From: JBAXPV01 sp037132075
Lineage (GTDB): Bacteria; Bacteroidota; Bacteroidia; Bacteroidales; CAIXZF01
Reading direction: 5' to 3'
DNA: 40,626 nt
Assembly: GCA_037132075.1 (NCBI GenBank)
Contig: JBAXPV010000033.1
Location: 1-40,626, forward strand
The notes under the pieces were generated by a model. It was not told the origin of the DNA, made no database searches, and saw nothing but the letters and a program-made list of their open reading frames with translations. The first letter of the stretch is position 1; every line of letters begins with the position of its first letter. Below, piece after piece: positions 17,593-26,114 of the stretch. The position numbers and the translations under genes are program-made.

Positions 17593-18388
17593 TTTTTTTA
17601 AAGATCCACACATCTTGTTGCGGGTTTGTAGAATCCTCTTCTTTTTCAATATGTTCCATGATTTTCAGTTCGTGGAACAGCTTCCAGAAATATTCAGGAG
17701 GATGAAAGGCTGAAAAAGTGCGGTGACCTTCCTTTACCTTTCCCCGGATCACCAATTCGCCATTGTCGAAACGTTTCTTTTCAGGAGCCAGGAGTTTTAC
17801 CCTGAATGCCTTGCCTTGGGTCGTCAGAAGAAGCAAGCCTCCCGGACGCAATACGCGTTGTAGTTCTGCAGCCCATGCAAGATGCATCTCTTCAGATAAA
17901 TGAGTGAAGATGGAGATGCCATAAATGGCGTCAAAGCCTTGCAGGTCCTTGTGAAGCGGAGGTTCCAGGTGGTTTCTGTAGAAATGGATTCCGGGCAGCA
18001 TTTTGCTACACCAGTTTACAGACTCAGTGTTGTAGTCGGTTCCGTAATAATTGATTCCATTAGGCATGACCCCCGGCAGATGACGAATGATCCTGCCTGG
18101 TCCGCATCCCCAGTCAAGGATGTTAGCCGGAGCCTCTAATCCATGCTTACTCAGCAAGCCCCAAAGCCATGCTGCAGTTTTTTTACTGTCGTTATAGTAT
18201 TTTTGATAATCAAGTTGAAATGATTCATACATCAGGTAATCAGGCGGTAAAATAACATCCGGATGTTCTTTCAGAAAGGCAAGATTGTCCTGGCGGTTTT
18301 TTACCCTGAGATAATGAAAGCGCAGGCGGTCAAGGGGATAGCTTAATCCAAAATGCCGAAATGCCTTTGAAAGGTGATTTTTATTCAT
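17582..18388 (-). CDS. Class I SAM-dependent methyltransferase
   Basis: A 268-residue methyltransferase with motif I NILDWGCGPGRI (89-100), an acidic YYGTDYN at strand 2, GFDAIYGISIFTHLSEE at motif II, and VLRPGGLLLLTTQG at post II, all in the Methyltransf_11/25 order. The first 60 residues form a basic N-terminal extension. Substrate unknown; its position next to polysaccharide genes and its FTHLSEEMHLAW segment are compatible with sugar or lipid methylation, but this is only context. Its 3' end overlaps the ligase gene by 11 bases, and it diverges from the UbiD-family gene. Confidence 0.85.
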   Translation of the reverse strand: MNKNHLSKAFRHFGLSYPLDRLRFHYLRVKNRQDNLAFLKEHPDVILPPDYLMYESFQLDYQKYYNDSKKTAAWLWGLLSKHGLEAPANILDWGCGPGRIIRHLPGVMPNGINYYGTDYNTESVNWCSKMLPGIHFYRNHLEPPLHKDLQGFDAIYGISIFTHLSEEMHLAWAAELQRVLRPGGLLLLTTQGKAFRVKLLAPEKKRFDNGELVIRGKVKEGHRTFSAFHPPEYFWKLFHELKIMEHIEKEEDSTNPQQDVWIFKKIKS

Positions 18389-18433
18389 TCTGCAAATTAT
18401 GAAAATATTTCCAAGCTTTTGAATGCTCCGCTG

Positions 18434-18441
18434 TATCTTTG
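18434..18441 (+). promoter_or_regulatory. Candidate -7 element of the UbiD-family gene
   Basis: TATCTTTG matches TAnnTTTG, 24 bases before the ATG. The nearest TTG upstream (18419-18421) is only 12 bases away, closer than usual, so support is partial. Confidence 0.4.
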
Positions 18442-18465
18442 AAAAATTATTAAGCCCTATAGATT

Positions 18466-20352
18466 ATGGCATTCAGCAACCTTCAGGATTTTATCCGGCA
18501 ACTCGAAGCTGCCAATGAACTTATACGGATCAAAGAATTTGTCGACCCGCACCTTGAAATTGCGGAAGTGACTGACCGCGTCATAAAAAGTAGCGGAAAG
18601 GCATTGCTTTTCGAAAACACAGGAACAGAATTTCCGGTTTTGATCAACGCCATGGGATCCTATAAACGAATGTGTATAGCCTTAGACGTTAGTGATTTGG
18701 ATGAAGTAGGGGAGGCCATGGGCCAGGTTTTTAAGAATATTACTTTGCCTCGCCTCGGCTTTTGGGAGAAGTTAAAGGTTTTGCCGACATTGTCGCAGGT
18801 GTCAGGATGGATGCCACATCACAAAAGCGGTCGTGGCGAATGCCAGGAGGTGGTGATGTCTTCACCGGATCTTTATAAATTACCCGTTTTAACTTGTTGG
18901 CCTCACGACGGCGGACCGTTCATCACTTTTCCTGTCGTTCATACTATTAGCCCCGACAATGGAATCCGCAATGTGGGCATGTACCGCATGCAGGTGTTCG
19001 GTCCGACAACGACAGGCATGCACTGGCATATGCACAAGGGCTCCGCACGTCATTTTCAGGAATACAAGGCCAAAGGAGAACGGATGCCCGTGGTTGTCAC
19101 CCTGGGCGGCGATCCTGCCTATACTTACGCGGCAACAGCTCCACTGCCTGAGAACGTAGATGAGTATTTCTTCGCAGGTTTTCTTCGGAAAAAGAAGGTG
19201 GATATGGTCCGCTGCCTGACAAATGAGCTTGAAGTGCCGGCTGATGTCGACTTCGTTATTGAAGGTTATGTTGATCCGGCCGAGGAACTCCTTTTTGAAG
19301 GTCCCTTCGGCGACCATACCGGCTATTACTCTTTACCGGATTATTACCCTGCTTTTCATGTGACTTGTATAACGCATCGTAAAAATGCTGTTTATCCTAC
19401 CACAATAGTCGGCATTCCTCCACAGGAAGACCTATGGATCGGCAAGGCAACCGAGCGGATCTTCCTGAAGCCGATACGCCTCACCATGTTGCCTGAAGTT
19501 CAGGACATGGACATGCCGGCAGAAGGTGTTTTTCACAACCTGATCATCACCCAGATCAGGCCTGAGTTTCCCGGGCAGGCGGGCAGGGTGATGAGCTCTC
19601 TGTGGGGTGCCGGCCAGATGATGTTCAATAAAATGATGCTCGTTGTTGATGAGCTTACCGCAGTAAATGATTATCATGCAGTGCTTAAGAATGTTCTGGC
19701 CAATTTTAATCCGAATGAAGATGTGTTGATTAGCAAAGGGCCACTCGACGTGCTCGACCATGCAGGCATCCGTTTTGCCTATGGTGGCAAGTTGGGCATC
19801 GATGGCACTACGAAGAGTCCGTCAGAACAAATAAATTATCCATTGCCTTCTGTGAATTCCGGGGCTGTACTTACAAAATTTCCTCAGCTTAAGTCATTGA
19901 ACGATAATTTGTTAAATATCGGAATCTCCTTATTGATCTGCAGCATTCACAAGGAAGGAAAAGGTGACGTATGGCGGATCACAGAACAATTGATTCAGCA
20001 AAAGATAATAGAAGGAGTCAAACTCCTGGTGTTTGTAGAAGAGGTGATCGATCCGAAAGATCTGTCTACGGTAGTTTGGAAAGTATGTAACAATATGGAT
20101 CCCTTAAGGGACTGTAAAGTAATATCTTATCCTGATTCGGCCTATTCCGTTCTGGTGGTGGATGGTACCCGGAAAACGCTTGAACATGATGGTAGTGCGC
20201 GTCCCTGGCCCAACATTATTGTATCAGCGGAGGAAACGGTGAAACATATTGATGAGATCTGGCCCAGGCTGGGATTGGGCCCCATGGTCCCTTCTCCATC
20301 TGAGAAATATCGTTCACAGGTGTATAGTAATTCTGCATTTGCAAGTGATTAA
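18466..20352 (+). CDS. ubiD: UbiD-family decarboxylase (menaquinone-type)
   Basis: A 628-residue prenylated-FMN-dependent decarboxylase. Landmarks are NVGMYRMQVFGPTTTGMHWH (from residue 169), KGSARHF, the active-site region LFEGPFGDHTGYYSLPDYYP, and VYPTTIVGIPPQEDLW. At over 600 residues it belongs to the longer group usually annotated as menaquinone biosynthesis decarboxylase in Bacteroidota. Members act on aromatic or alpha,beta-unsaturated acids; for quinone synthesis the substrate would be a hydroxynaphthoate. No ubiX-like flavin prenyltransferase or other men/mqn gene is in the window, so the exact substrate is inferred from family. It is cytoplasmic, starts with ATG, and is followed 67 bases later by rocD with its own promoter. 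Confidence 0.9.
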   Translation: MAFSNLQDFIRQLEAANELIRIKEFVDPHLEIAEVTDRVIKSSGKALLFENTGTEFPVLINAMGSYKRMCIALDVSDLDEVGEAMGQVFKNITLPRLGFWEKLKVLPTLSQVSGWMPHHKSGRGECQEVVMSSPDLYKLPVLTCWPHDGGPFITFPVVHTISPDNGIRNVGMYRMQVFGPTTTGMHWHMHKGSARHFQEYKAKGERMPVVVTLGGDPAYTYAATAPLPENVDEYFFAGFLRKKKVDMVRCLTNELEVPADVDFVIEGYVDPAEELLFEGPFGDHTGYYSLPDYYPAFHVTCITHRKNAVYPTTIVGIPPQEDLWIGKATERIFLKPIRLTMLPEVQDMDMPAEGVFHNLIITQIRPEFPGQAGRVMSSLWGAGQMMFNKMMLVVDELTAVNDYHAVLKNVLANFNPNEDVLISKGPLDVLDHAGIRFAYGGKLGIDGTTKSPSEQINYPLPSVNSGAVLTKFPQLKSLNDNLLNIGISLLICSIHKEGKGDVWRITEQLIQQKIIEGVKLLVFVEEVIDPKDLSTVVWKVCNNMDPLRDCKVISYPDSAYSVLVVDGTRKTLEHDGSARPWPNIIVSAEETVKHIDEIWPRLGLGPMVPSPSEKYRSQVYSNSAFASD

Positions 20353-20356
20353 CGTC

Positions 20357-20385
20357 TTGTCATCTACAGATAATTACTAACTTTG
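20357..20385 (+). promoter_or_regulatory. Promoter of rocD
   Basis: TTG (20357-20359) and TAACTTTG (20378-20385) are 18 bases apart, an excellent Bacteroidota -33/-7 pair. The ATG follows 34 bases later. It begins right after the decarboxylase stop, so rocD is independently transcribed. Confidence 0.65.
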
Positions 20386-20419
20386 CTTCATAAAAATATT
20401 AAAAAAAACACATAGGAAA

Positions 20420-21646
20420 ATGACTGAAAAACTGAAATCACGACTGGCCATGGAATTGGAAGAAAAACATGGCGCACATAACTATCACCCGCTACCCGTT
20501 GTCCTGTGTAAAGGAGAAGGCCCCTATGTATGGGATGTTGAAGGAAAGCGTTATTATGATTTTCTTTCTGCTTACTCAGCCGTAAACCAGGGTCATTGTC
20601 ATCCACGTATCATCGATGCTATGATTCAGCAGGCCAAGACCTTAACCCTCACCTCACGTGCTTTTTACAGTGATGCTTTGGGCGAATATGAGAAATTTGT
20701 CACTACGTATTTTGGGTACGACAAGGTTTTGCCAATGAACACAGGCGCTGAAGCTGTAGAGACTGCACTGAAGCTCACCCGTCGCTGGGGTTATGAGAAA
20801 AAAGGCATTGCTGAAGATCAGGCAAAAATCATCGTCTGTGCTGAGAATTTTCATGGACGTACCACGACCATCATATCGTTTTCAACCGATCCTGATGCCC
20901 GTGTGAATTACGGCCCTTTTACTTCTGGTTTTGTCACCATCCCGTATAATGACCTGGTTGCCCTGGAAGCTGCGGTGAAAGACCCGACTGTTGCCGGATT
21001 CCTGGTTGAGCCTATCCAGGGAGAGGCTGGTGTACATGTTCCTGATGAAGATTATTTGTTTAAAGCTTTTGCGATTTGTAAAGCCAATAACGTCTTATTT
21101 GTCGCTGATGAAGTCCAAACAGGAATCGCCCGTACCGGTAAGTTACTTTGCTGTGATCATGCCAATATTCGTCCGGATATGGTCATCTTAGGCAAAGCCC
21201 TTTCCGGAGGCGTTTATCCCGTTTCTGCAGTTTTGGCTGATGACGAAATCATGCTCACCATCAAACCGGGTCAGCACGGCTCTACTTTTGGTGGAAACCC
21301 GATTGCTGCAAGGGTAGCCATTACGGCACTCGAGGTAGTTCGTGATGAGAAATTAGCTGAGAATGCCGAGAATATGGGTAAGATCTTCCGCGAGGCTATC
21401 CGTAACATTAAAAGTGACATGATTGAACTCGTTCGCGGGAAAGGATTGCTGAATGCTGTGATCATCAGGCCTAAAAATGGTAAAGAAGCCTGGGATGTCT
21501 GTCTGAAGATGGCTGAAAATGGCCTGATCGCAAAGCCAACCCATGGGCATATCATTCGTTTTGCGCCACCATTAGTGATTAACGAAGCGCAGCTGCGCGA
21601 AGCGATTGCGATTATTGAAAAGTCGATTCTTTCCTTCGAAAGTTAG
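20420..21646 (+). CDS. rocD: Ornithine--oxo-acid transaminase
   Basis: A 408-residue PLP-dependent class III aminotransferase converting ornithine and 2-oxoglutarate to glutamate-5-semialdehyde and glutamate, linking arginine/ornithine and proline metabolism. It shows the N-terminal NYHPLPVVLCKGEGPYVWDV, MNTGAEAVETALKLTRRWGY, the catalytic core LFVADEVQTGIARTGKLL, the PLP lysine K259 in MVILGKALSGGVYPVSAV, and GQHGSTFGGNPIAARVA, all typical of ornithine aminotransferase rather than acetylornithine aminotransferase. Length is normal for the family. Its own promoter lies upstream, and a shared bidirectional terminator separates it from the convergent superoxide dismutase gene. Confidence 0.95.
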   Translation: MTEKLKSRLAMELEEKHGAHNYHPLPVVLCKGEGPYVWDVEGKRYYDFLSAYSAVNQGHCHPRIIDAMIQQAKTLTLTSRAFYSDALGEYEKFVTTYFGYDKVLPMNTGAEAVETALKLTRRWGYEKKGIAEDQAKIIVCAENFHGRTTTIISFSTDPDARVNYGPFTSGFVTIPYNDLVALEAAVKDPTVAGFLVEPIQGEAGVHVPDEDYLFKAFAICKANNVLFVADEVQTGIARTGKLLCCDHANIRPDMVILGKALSGGVYPVSAVLADDEIMLTIKPGQHGSTFGGNPIAARVAITALEVVRDEKLAENAENMGKIFREAIRNIKSDMIELVRGKGLLNAVIIRPKNGKEAWDVCLKMAENGLIAKPTHGHIIRFAPPLVINEAQLREAIAIIEKSILSFES

Positions 21647-21683
21647 GTCTTATTGCCTGGCAATCAGGCAGCGTATACAAGTA

Positions 21684-21728
21684 TTTATAAAAAGAGCTGT
21701 TACATTATATAACAGCTCTTTTTATAAA
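21684..21728. terminator. Bidirectional terminator between rocD and the SOD gene
   Basis: A perfect 19-bp inverted repeat (arms 21684-21702 and 21710-21728, core AGAGCTGTTA / TAACAGCTCT) with a 7-base loop. Both arms end in T-runs on their own strand, so it can end rocD (plus) and the superoxide dismutase gene (minus). Confidence 0.9.
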
Positions 21729-21767
21729 GGAATAATCCTTTTTATGCTTGAAAACTGATGCTTTTGC

Positions 21768-22481
21768 CTAGTGACTTTGAGTCGCAGCAAACCTTTCCCC
21801 AACAACTTTCCAGTTGATCACATTCCAAAATGCCTCGATATAATCCACACGGCGGTTTTGGTACTTAAGGTAATAGGCATGTTCCCATACGTCTAGCGCC
21901 AGGATAGGTGTGCCTTTTTTCTCGGCAACATCCATCAGGGGATTGTCCTGGTTTGCCGTTGAAGAGATAAATAAGGCTCCTTTGTCATCTACATTCAGCC
22001 ATGCCCAGCCACTGCCAAAACGAGTCTTGCCTGCTTCACTGAATTGTTTTTTGAATTCATCGATAGATCCGAATTTCTTTTCAATAGCAGCTTTTAGGTC
22101 AGCACCCGGCGTGGTAGAACCTGCGGGAGCCATATTTTCAAAATAAAGAAGATGGTTGTAAAATCCACCGGCATTATTTCGGATTGCAGGAGAAAATTTC
22201 CCGGTGTTTTTAAAGATTTCCCCAAGCGTCATGCCTTCAGCTTCTGTGCCAGGCAATGCCTTAAGGAAGTTGTCGTAATAGGCTTTGTGATGCTTATCAT
22301 GGTGGATTTCCATGGTCATCTTGTCGATGTAAGGCTCCAATGCATCAGTAGCATAAGGAAGTGATGGGAATGACAAGGTTTTAGTGGTTTTTAACAGCCA
22401 TGGGTCATTTCCGTTAAAGGCATTCGCCGCAGTATTGAATAGAATTGCCAGCAAAAGGATGCTGATTGCTTTGATTTTCAT
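21768..22481 (-). CDS. Exported Fe/Mn superoxide dismutase
   Basis: A 237-residue superoxide dismutase with an N-terminal signal peptide (MKIKAISILLLAILFNTAANA), so it should work outside the cytoplasm, whereas most bacterial Fe/Mn enzymes are cytosolic. All four metal ligands are present: H60 (EIHHDKHH), H110 (GGFYNH), D197 and H201 (DVWEHAYY). Metal type: the outer-sphere glutamine sits in TANQDNPLM (Q178), the manganese-type position, and the N-terminal-domain site is Gly rather than Gln (NNAGGFYNH). I therefore lean to Mn or cambialistic use, not strict Fe. It is monocistronic between a bidirectional terminator and the TonB-receptor gene. Confidence 0.95.
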   Translation of the reverse strand: MKIKAISILLLAILFNTAANAFNGNDPWLLKTTKTLSFPSLPYATDALEPYIDKMTMEIHHDKHHKAYYDNFLKALPGTEAEGMTLGEIFKNTGKFSPAIRNNAGGFYNHLLYFENMAPAGSTTPGADLKAAIEKKFGSIDEFKKQFSEAGKTRFGSGWAWLNVDDKGALFISSTANQDNPLMDVAEKKGTPILALDVWEHAYYLKYQNRRVDYIEAFWNVINWKVVGERFAATQSH

Positions 22482-22535
22482 TGTTCAGAGATATTATTGT
22501 TTCTCTGCTAAACAAATGCGAAACGGAATTGTTCG

Positions 22536-25028
22536 TTAAAATTGCATATGCAATTTTACGTTTACCTGGCGCGGTGTCAGATAATTGGGGATGGCATACT
22601 GGTTGTTTTGTATGTCAGAAACCCAATAATATGAAATAGTATTGCTGACCTGGAGCAGGTTCAGGATTTCCAGGCTGATCCACATGCTGTTGATATGTTT
22701 TGCGAGTCCTTTTTTGTCAGTTTTGCCGGTTTCTTCTCCAATGATCATCTTAGAAAAACCAATGTCGACTCTTTTATAAGGAGGCATTTTATAGGTATGT
22801 TGGTATTGCGGCGTGCTGGGCGGACCAAAAGTCAGGCTACTGCCGAAGACCAGATTCAGGTGCATCTTGAAAGTCGGATGGCCGGGAAGGAAGTCCTGGA
22901 AGAAAATGTTCAAATTAACTCGCTGATCGGTTGGTGTTGGCAGGAATCCTGGTTCATGGCGAACCCCATCAGCAGTGTAATAGAAGTCATCTTTTATGTC
23001 TTCCCGGGTCTTCATGATACTCAGGCTGGCCCATGACTCTGTGCCTTTGACGAACTCCCCGTTCACGCGCATGTCGATCCCAGTGGCATAGCCGCGGGCG
23101 TTGTTTTTCGCTGTGTATTGAATTCTCAGGTTGTCAATATTATAGGGAACGATATTGTCGAGGTATTTATAATATAACTCAGTGACAAACTTAAATGGAC
23201 GGTCCCAAGCCTGGAAATCCCAGTCGCTGCCTGCCACAATCTGGTATGAGTTCTGGGCTTTCAGGCTGGTGTTGAGCTGCCCTTGTTCGTTTCGCATCTC
23301 ACGGTAAAAGGGTGCCTGGTTATAAACTCCAAGCGCCAGGCGGAACAGGATGTCTTTTTCCCAATTGGGTTTCACGGAAACAGAAGCCCTGGGAGAAATC
23401 AGCAGTTGTTTGTTTAGATCCCAGTAACTAGAACGAATCCCGGCAGTGAATGACATCTTGCTTTTGTCGGAATTAACAGTCCAGGTATTCTGGAGAAACC
23501 CACTGAGCCGGTTCGTTCCTAATATATTTTTTGCACGAACAAAGTCTTGAAGTTGAAGTGATTGTGCGTTTTGTTGCTGAGGATTGCTGTACCCTATTGA
23601 ATCAGGGGGATGGGGTAAAGTAAAACCTGCAGAGTCGATGAGGTTCCATTCACTCATCTTGTCGACAATATTTTCCCTTTGATATTTAACACCCCATTGC
23701 AGGAACTGGTTTTCTTTTTCCCGGCTGCCACGGTGTTCCATGTTCATCACCACGGCATTCAGGGTGTTGCGGGCATGGTTGAGATAACTCCCAACGCCAA
23801 GGGCTTCCACAGGATTTCCGAAGTTGTCACTGCCCCAGTTTGTTTCTAGCCGGCTAAGATAATACTGCCCGAGGATGTCAAAAGTTTCTTTTTCTATTGT
23901 CTGAAAGGCAGAAGCAATCAGGCGGAGGTTGATATTAGATCGAGGACGATAGGATAATGTCGTAGCGCCCAGGTAGTTAACGAATTTATCTTTCTCTTGT
24001 CCTTCGAAATACACTTTAAACTGGTAAGCATCAGTTAATGTCCCAAAGGCTGTTTCTCGGTCAGTGGGGATAAAGCTGTACTTATTATAGGAGTAGTTGC
24101 CAAGGAAACTGATTTCCCATTTCTGAGAGAAAGTATAATTCAGGTTTGTCTGAACATCAGTGAAGCTTGGCTGATAGTCGCCTTTGGTCGGCAGGCTGTT
24201 GAGGAGATATTTATTGGTTTTATAACGGGCACCCACCAGGTATGAAAATTTGGTGTCGGCAGAAGCACCTTCCAGATGTGCGGAGGCTCCAAGCAGGCTA
24301 AGGCTCACAGATCCAGCGGTTTTTACAGGTCTTTTATACTGAATGTCGAGTACAGAGCTTTGTTTGTCGCCATATTTTGCATCAAAACCACCAGCTGAGA
24401 ACTGAATAGAAGAAACCAGGTCTGGATTGAGGAAGCTCAGGCCTTCCTGTTGTCCGCTACGAACCAGGAAAGGGCGGTAGATTTCAATGTCATTGACATA
24501 CACCAGGTTTTCATCGTAATTGCCACCCCTTACCGAGTACTGGGTGCTGAGTTCGTTGTTTGAAGTGACGCCAGGCATGGTCTTGATCAGGCTCTCAATG
24601 CTGCTGCCTGAAGCGCTGGGGATTGCCAGTGCCGATTTTGGGTTTATCCGGATCAGGTTGGTGCTGCGGTTTACTTTCTCATCCTTAACTTCTATGGTTC
24701 CCAATTCGGTGACGACAGAAGCAAGACTTCTGTTGACTTCTTTTTTCTCGCCGGGTTTTAATAAAATCTTCTCCTTTAGGCTTTTAAAGCCAATAAAAGA
24801 GATAATAAGGGTGAATTCCTGATTTGCAGGGACTTTGAGTTCAAAGCTGCCATTGTTGCCAGTGGTTGTTCCGCTGGTTTGCCCGAAAATAGACACATTG
24901 ACCAATGGAAGACCTTTTCCTCCTGCGTCTGTGATTCGGCCAAAAACAATCGCTTTCTCCTGAGCCTGAGTGCTTTGAGCAGAGAAAGTGAAGACCAGTA
25001 AAAGAAGGGTGAGTAATCTCAAGCGCAT
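22536..25028 (-). CDS. TonB-dependent outer-membrane receptor with CarboxypepD_reg-like N-terminus
   Basis: An 830-residue outer-membrane receptor. It has a signal peptide (LRLLTLLLLVFTFSAQSTQAQ), then a carboxypeptidase-regulatory-like domain (about 28-110, FGRITDAGGKGLPLVNVSIF), a plug domain (about 120-230, with PSASGSSIESLIKTMPGV and YSVRGGNYDENLVYVNDIEI), and a long beta-barrel ending in VKLHMQF. It takes up an unknown substrate using TonB energy. No SusD-like partner is adjacent, so it is not a classic Sus pair. Its ATG overlaps the upstream stop by one base (TGATG), so translation of the two genes is probably coupled. Confidence 0.93.
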   Translation of the reverse strand: MRLRLLTLLLLVFTFSAQSTQAQEKAIVFGRITDAGGKGLPLVNVSIFGQTSGTTTGNNGSFELKVPANQEFTLIISFIGFKSLKEKILLKPGEKKEVNRSLASVVTELGTIEVKDEKVNRSTNLIRINPKSALAIPSASGSSIESLIKTMPGVTSNNELSTQYSVRGGNYDENLVYVNDIEIYRPFLVRSGQQEGLSFLNPDLVSSIQFSAGGFDAKYGDKQSSVLDIQYKRPVKTAGSVSLSLLGASAHLEGASADTKFSYLVGARYKTNKYLLNSLPTKGDYQPSFTDVQTNLNYTFSQKWEISFLGNYSYNKYSFIPTDRETAFGTLTDAYQFKVYFEGQEKDKFVNYLGATTLSYRPRSNINLRLIASAFQTIEKETFDILGQYYLSRLETNWGSDNFGNPVEALGVGSYLNHARNTLNAVVMNMEHRGSREKENQFLQWGVKYQRENIVDKMSEWNLIDSAGFTLPHPPDSIGYSNPQQQNAQSLQLQDFVRAKNILGTNRLSGFLQNTWTVNSDKSKMSFTAGIRSSYWDLNKQLLISPRASVSVKPNWEKDILFRLALGVYNQAPFYREMRNEQGQLNTSLKAQNSYQIVAGSDWDFQAWDRPFKFVTELYYKYLDNIVPYNIDNLRIQYTAKNNARGYATGIDMRVNGEFVKGTESWASLSIMKTREDIKDDFYYTADGVRHEPGFLPTPTDQRVNLNIFFQDFLPGHPTFKMHLNLVFGSSLTFGPPSTPQYQHTYKMPPYKRVDIGFSKMIIGEETGKTDKKGLAKHINSMWISLEILNLLQVSNTISYYWVSDIQNNQYAIPNYLTPRQVNVKLHMQF

Positions 25029-25675
25029 CAGTCTTTGTTATTCTTGAATTTGCCATCCCGCCAGGCTTTGATAAACTGGGCCCACGCGAAAGGATTGAGG
25101 AGGTTATTCGGGGGTAACTGCCCGGCATAATATAGCTTTGCAGTTTGTTTGTCGACCTGATATCTGAAATTCATGCTTCCATCCATAGGCATAGCGTTTT
25201 CACGCCTGGCCAGGTCTTTACGCTCCAGGTTTTTTTGTGCGATGGTAAGGTCATCGTAAGGGATCTGGAGGTGAATAAAGGCTTCTTTAAACTGTTCTAC
25301 TGATGGCCATGGATAAACGATTGCTTCGGAAAGCAAAAGTGTGTCAGACGACATTACTTGTATGAGCGAGTAATGATCCCGGGTGAGTGAGTCAGGGATG
25401 GTATAGCTCGATTTTTTAAAGCCAAGTGCCGTAAAGTCAATGATATCACCTTTTTTAGCAACAAATGAGAAGTAGCCGTTATAATCTGAAATCGTTCCAC
25501 GATGGGCGTTTCGGATAAGGATGTCACAATAGGGGATAGGCTGAAGGTTGTCTGTGGTGACGATGATGCCTGAAAATTGTACCAGATCCGGGTCCCGTTG
25601 TTGTGAAAACGCGCTATTGCTGTATGCACAGATAAACAGGAAACCAATGAAAGCCAGGTACTTACTTAATCGCAT
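25028..25675 (-). CDS. Exported carboxypeptidase-regulatory-like domain protein
   Basis: A 215-residue protein with a signal peptide (LAFIGFLFICAYSNSAFSQQ, about 7-26) and one CarboxypepD_reg-like beta-sandwich (about 33-97, VQFSGIIVTTDNLQPIPYCD to GFKKSSYTIPDSL). A helical C-terminal part (VEQFKEAFIHLQIP and a Lys/Arg-rich stretch) follows. There is no beta-barrel. Its stop overlaps the start of the TonB receptor by one base. The fold matches the receptor's own N-terminal domain, so it may bind or assist the receptor in the periplasm. Function not established. Confidence 0.85.
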   Translation of the reverse strand: MRLSKYLAFIGFLFICAYSNSAFSQQRDPDLVQFSGIIVTTDNLQPIPYCDILIRNAHRGTISDYNGYFSFVAKKGDIIDFTALGFKKSSYTIPDSLTRDHYSLIQVMSSDTLLLSEAIVYPWPSVEQFKEAFIHLQIPYDDLTIAQKNLERKDLARRENAMPMDGSMNFRYQVDKQTAKLYYAGQLPPNNLLNPFAWAQFIKAWRDGKFKNNKD

Positions 25676-25731
25676 ATTTCAGAAAACAAGAAAACGCTTT
25701 TTAGGGCAGAATATTTTCGAAAGGTATGAAT

Positions 25732-25767
25732 AAAAAAGATGCTGTTACTTTTGCAAGTAACAGCATC
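25732..25767 (-). terminator. Terminator of rpmB
   Basis: GATGCTGTTACTT (25738-25750) and AAGTAACAGCATC (25755-25767) form a perfect 13-bp stem with a TTGC loop. On the minus strand six T follow (25737-25732). It lies 22 bases after the rpmB stop. Confidence 0.9.
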
Positions 25768-25789
25768 CGGAAATAATGCTTTAAAGAAC

Positions 25790-26026
25790 TTATTTAATAA
25801 AACCAGCGTCCTTAGCATCTTTGATGCAGGCAGCGATACCTTTTTTATTAATAGTTCTGAGTACGGAGGTCGAAACCTTGAGAGTCACCCAACGATCTTC
25901 TTCTACGATGTAGAACTTCTTGATCTGAAGGTTTGGGTTGAATTTTCTTTTGGTTTTGATATTGGAATGGGATACACTGTTCCCGCCCATTGCTTTTTTA
26001 CCGGTAAGTTGACAAATTCTGGCCAT
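25790..26026 (-). CDS. rpmB: 50S ribosomal protein L28
   Basis: A 78-residue L28 with the family start ARICQLTGKKAMGGNSVSHS, the basic IKTKRKFNPNLQIKKFYI, and the tail VLRTINKKGIAACIKDAK. A strong terminator follows directly, so it is a single gene at its 3' end. In many Bacteroidota rpmG (L33) follows rpmB, but here no L33 lies in the 114 bases before the next gene. An imperfect -7 element (GAATTTTG) is seen about 50 bases upstream on the minus strand. Confidence 0.96.
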   Translation of the reverse strand: MARICQLTGKKAMGGNSVSHSNIKTKRKFNPNLQIKKFYIVEEDRWVTLKVSTSVLRTINKKGIAACIKDAKDAGFIK

Positions 26027-26114
26027 AATGTTTGTGTTTTATCCCTTTAGAAAAAGGAGTGCAAAATTCGTTCAATATTTTGAATTATCCAAACGCTTCT
26101 GAAAAAAAATACAA

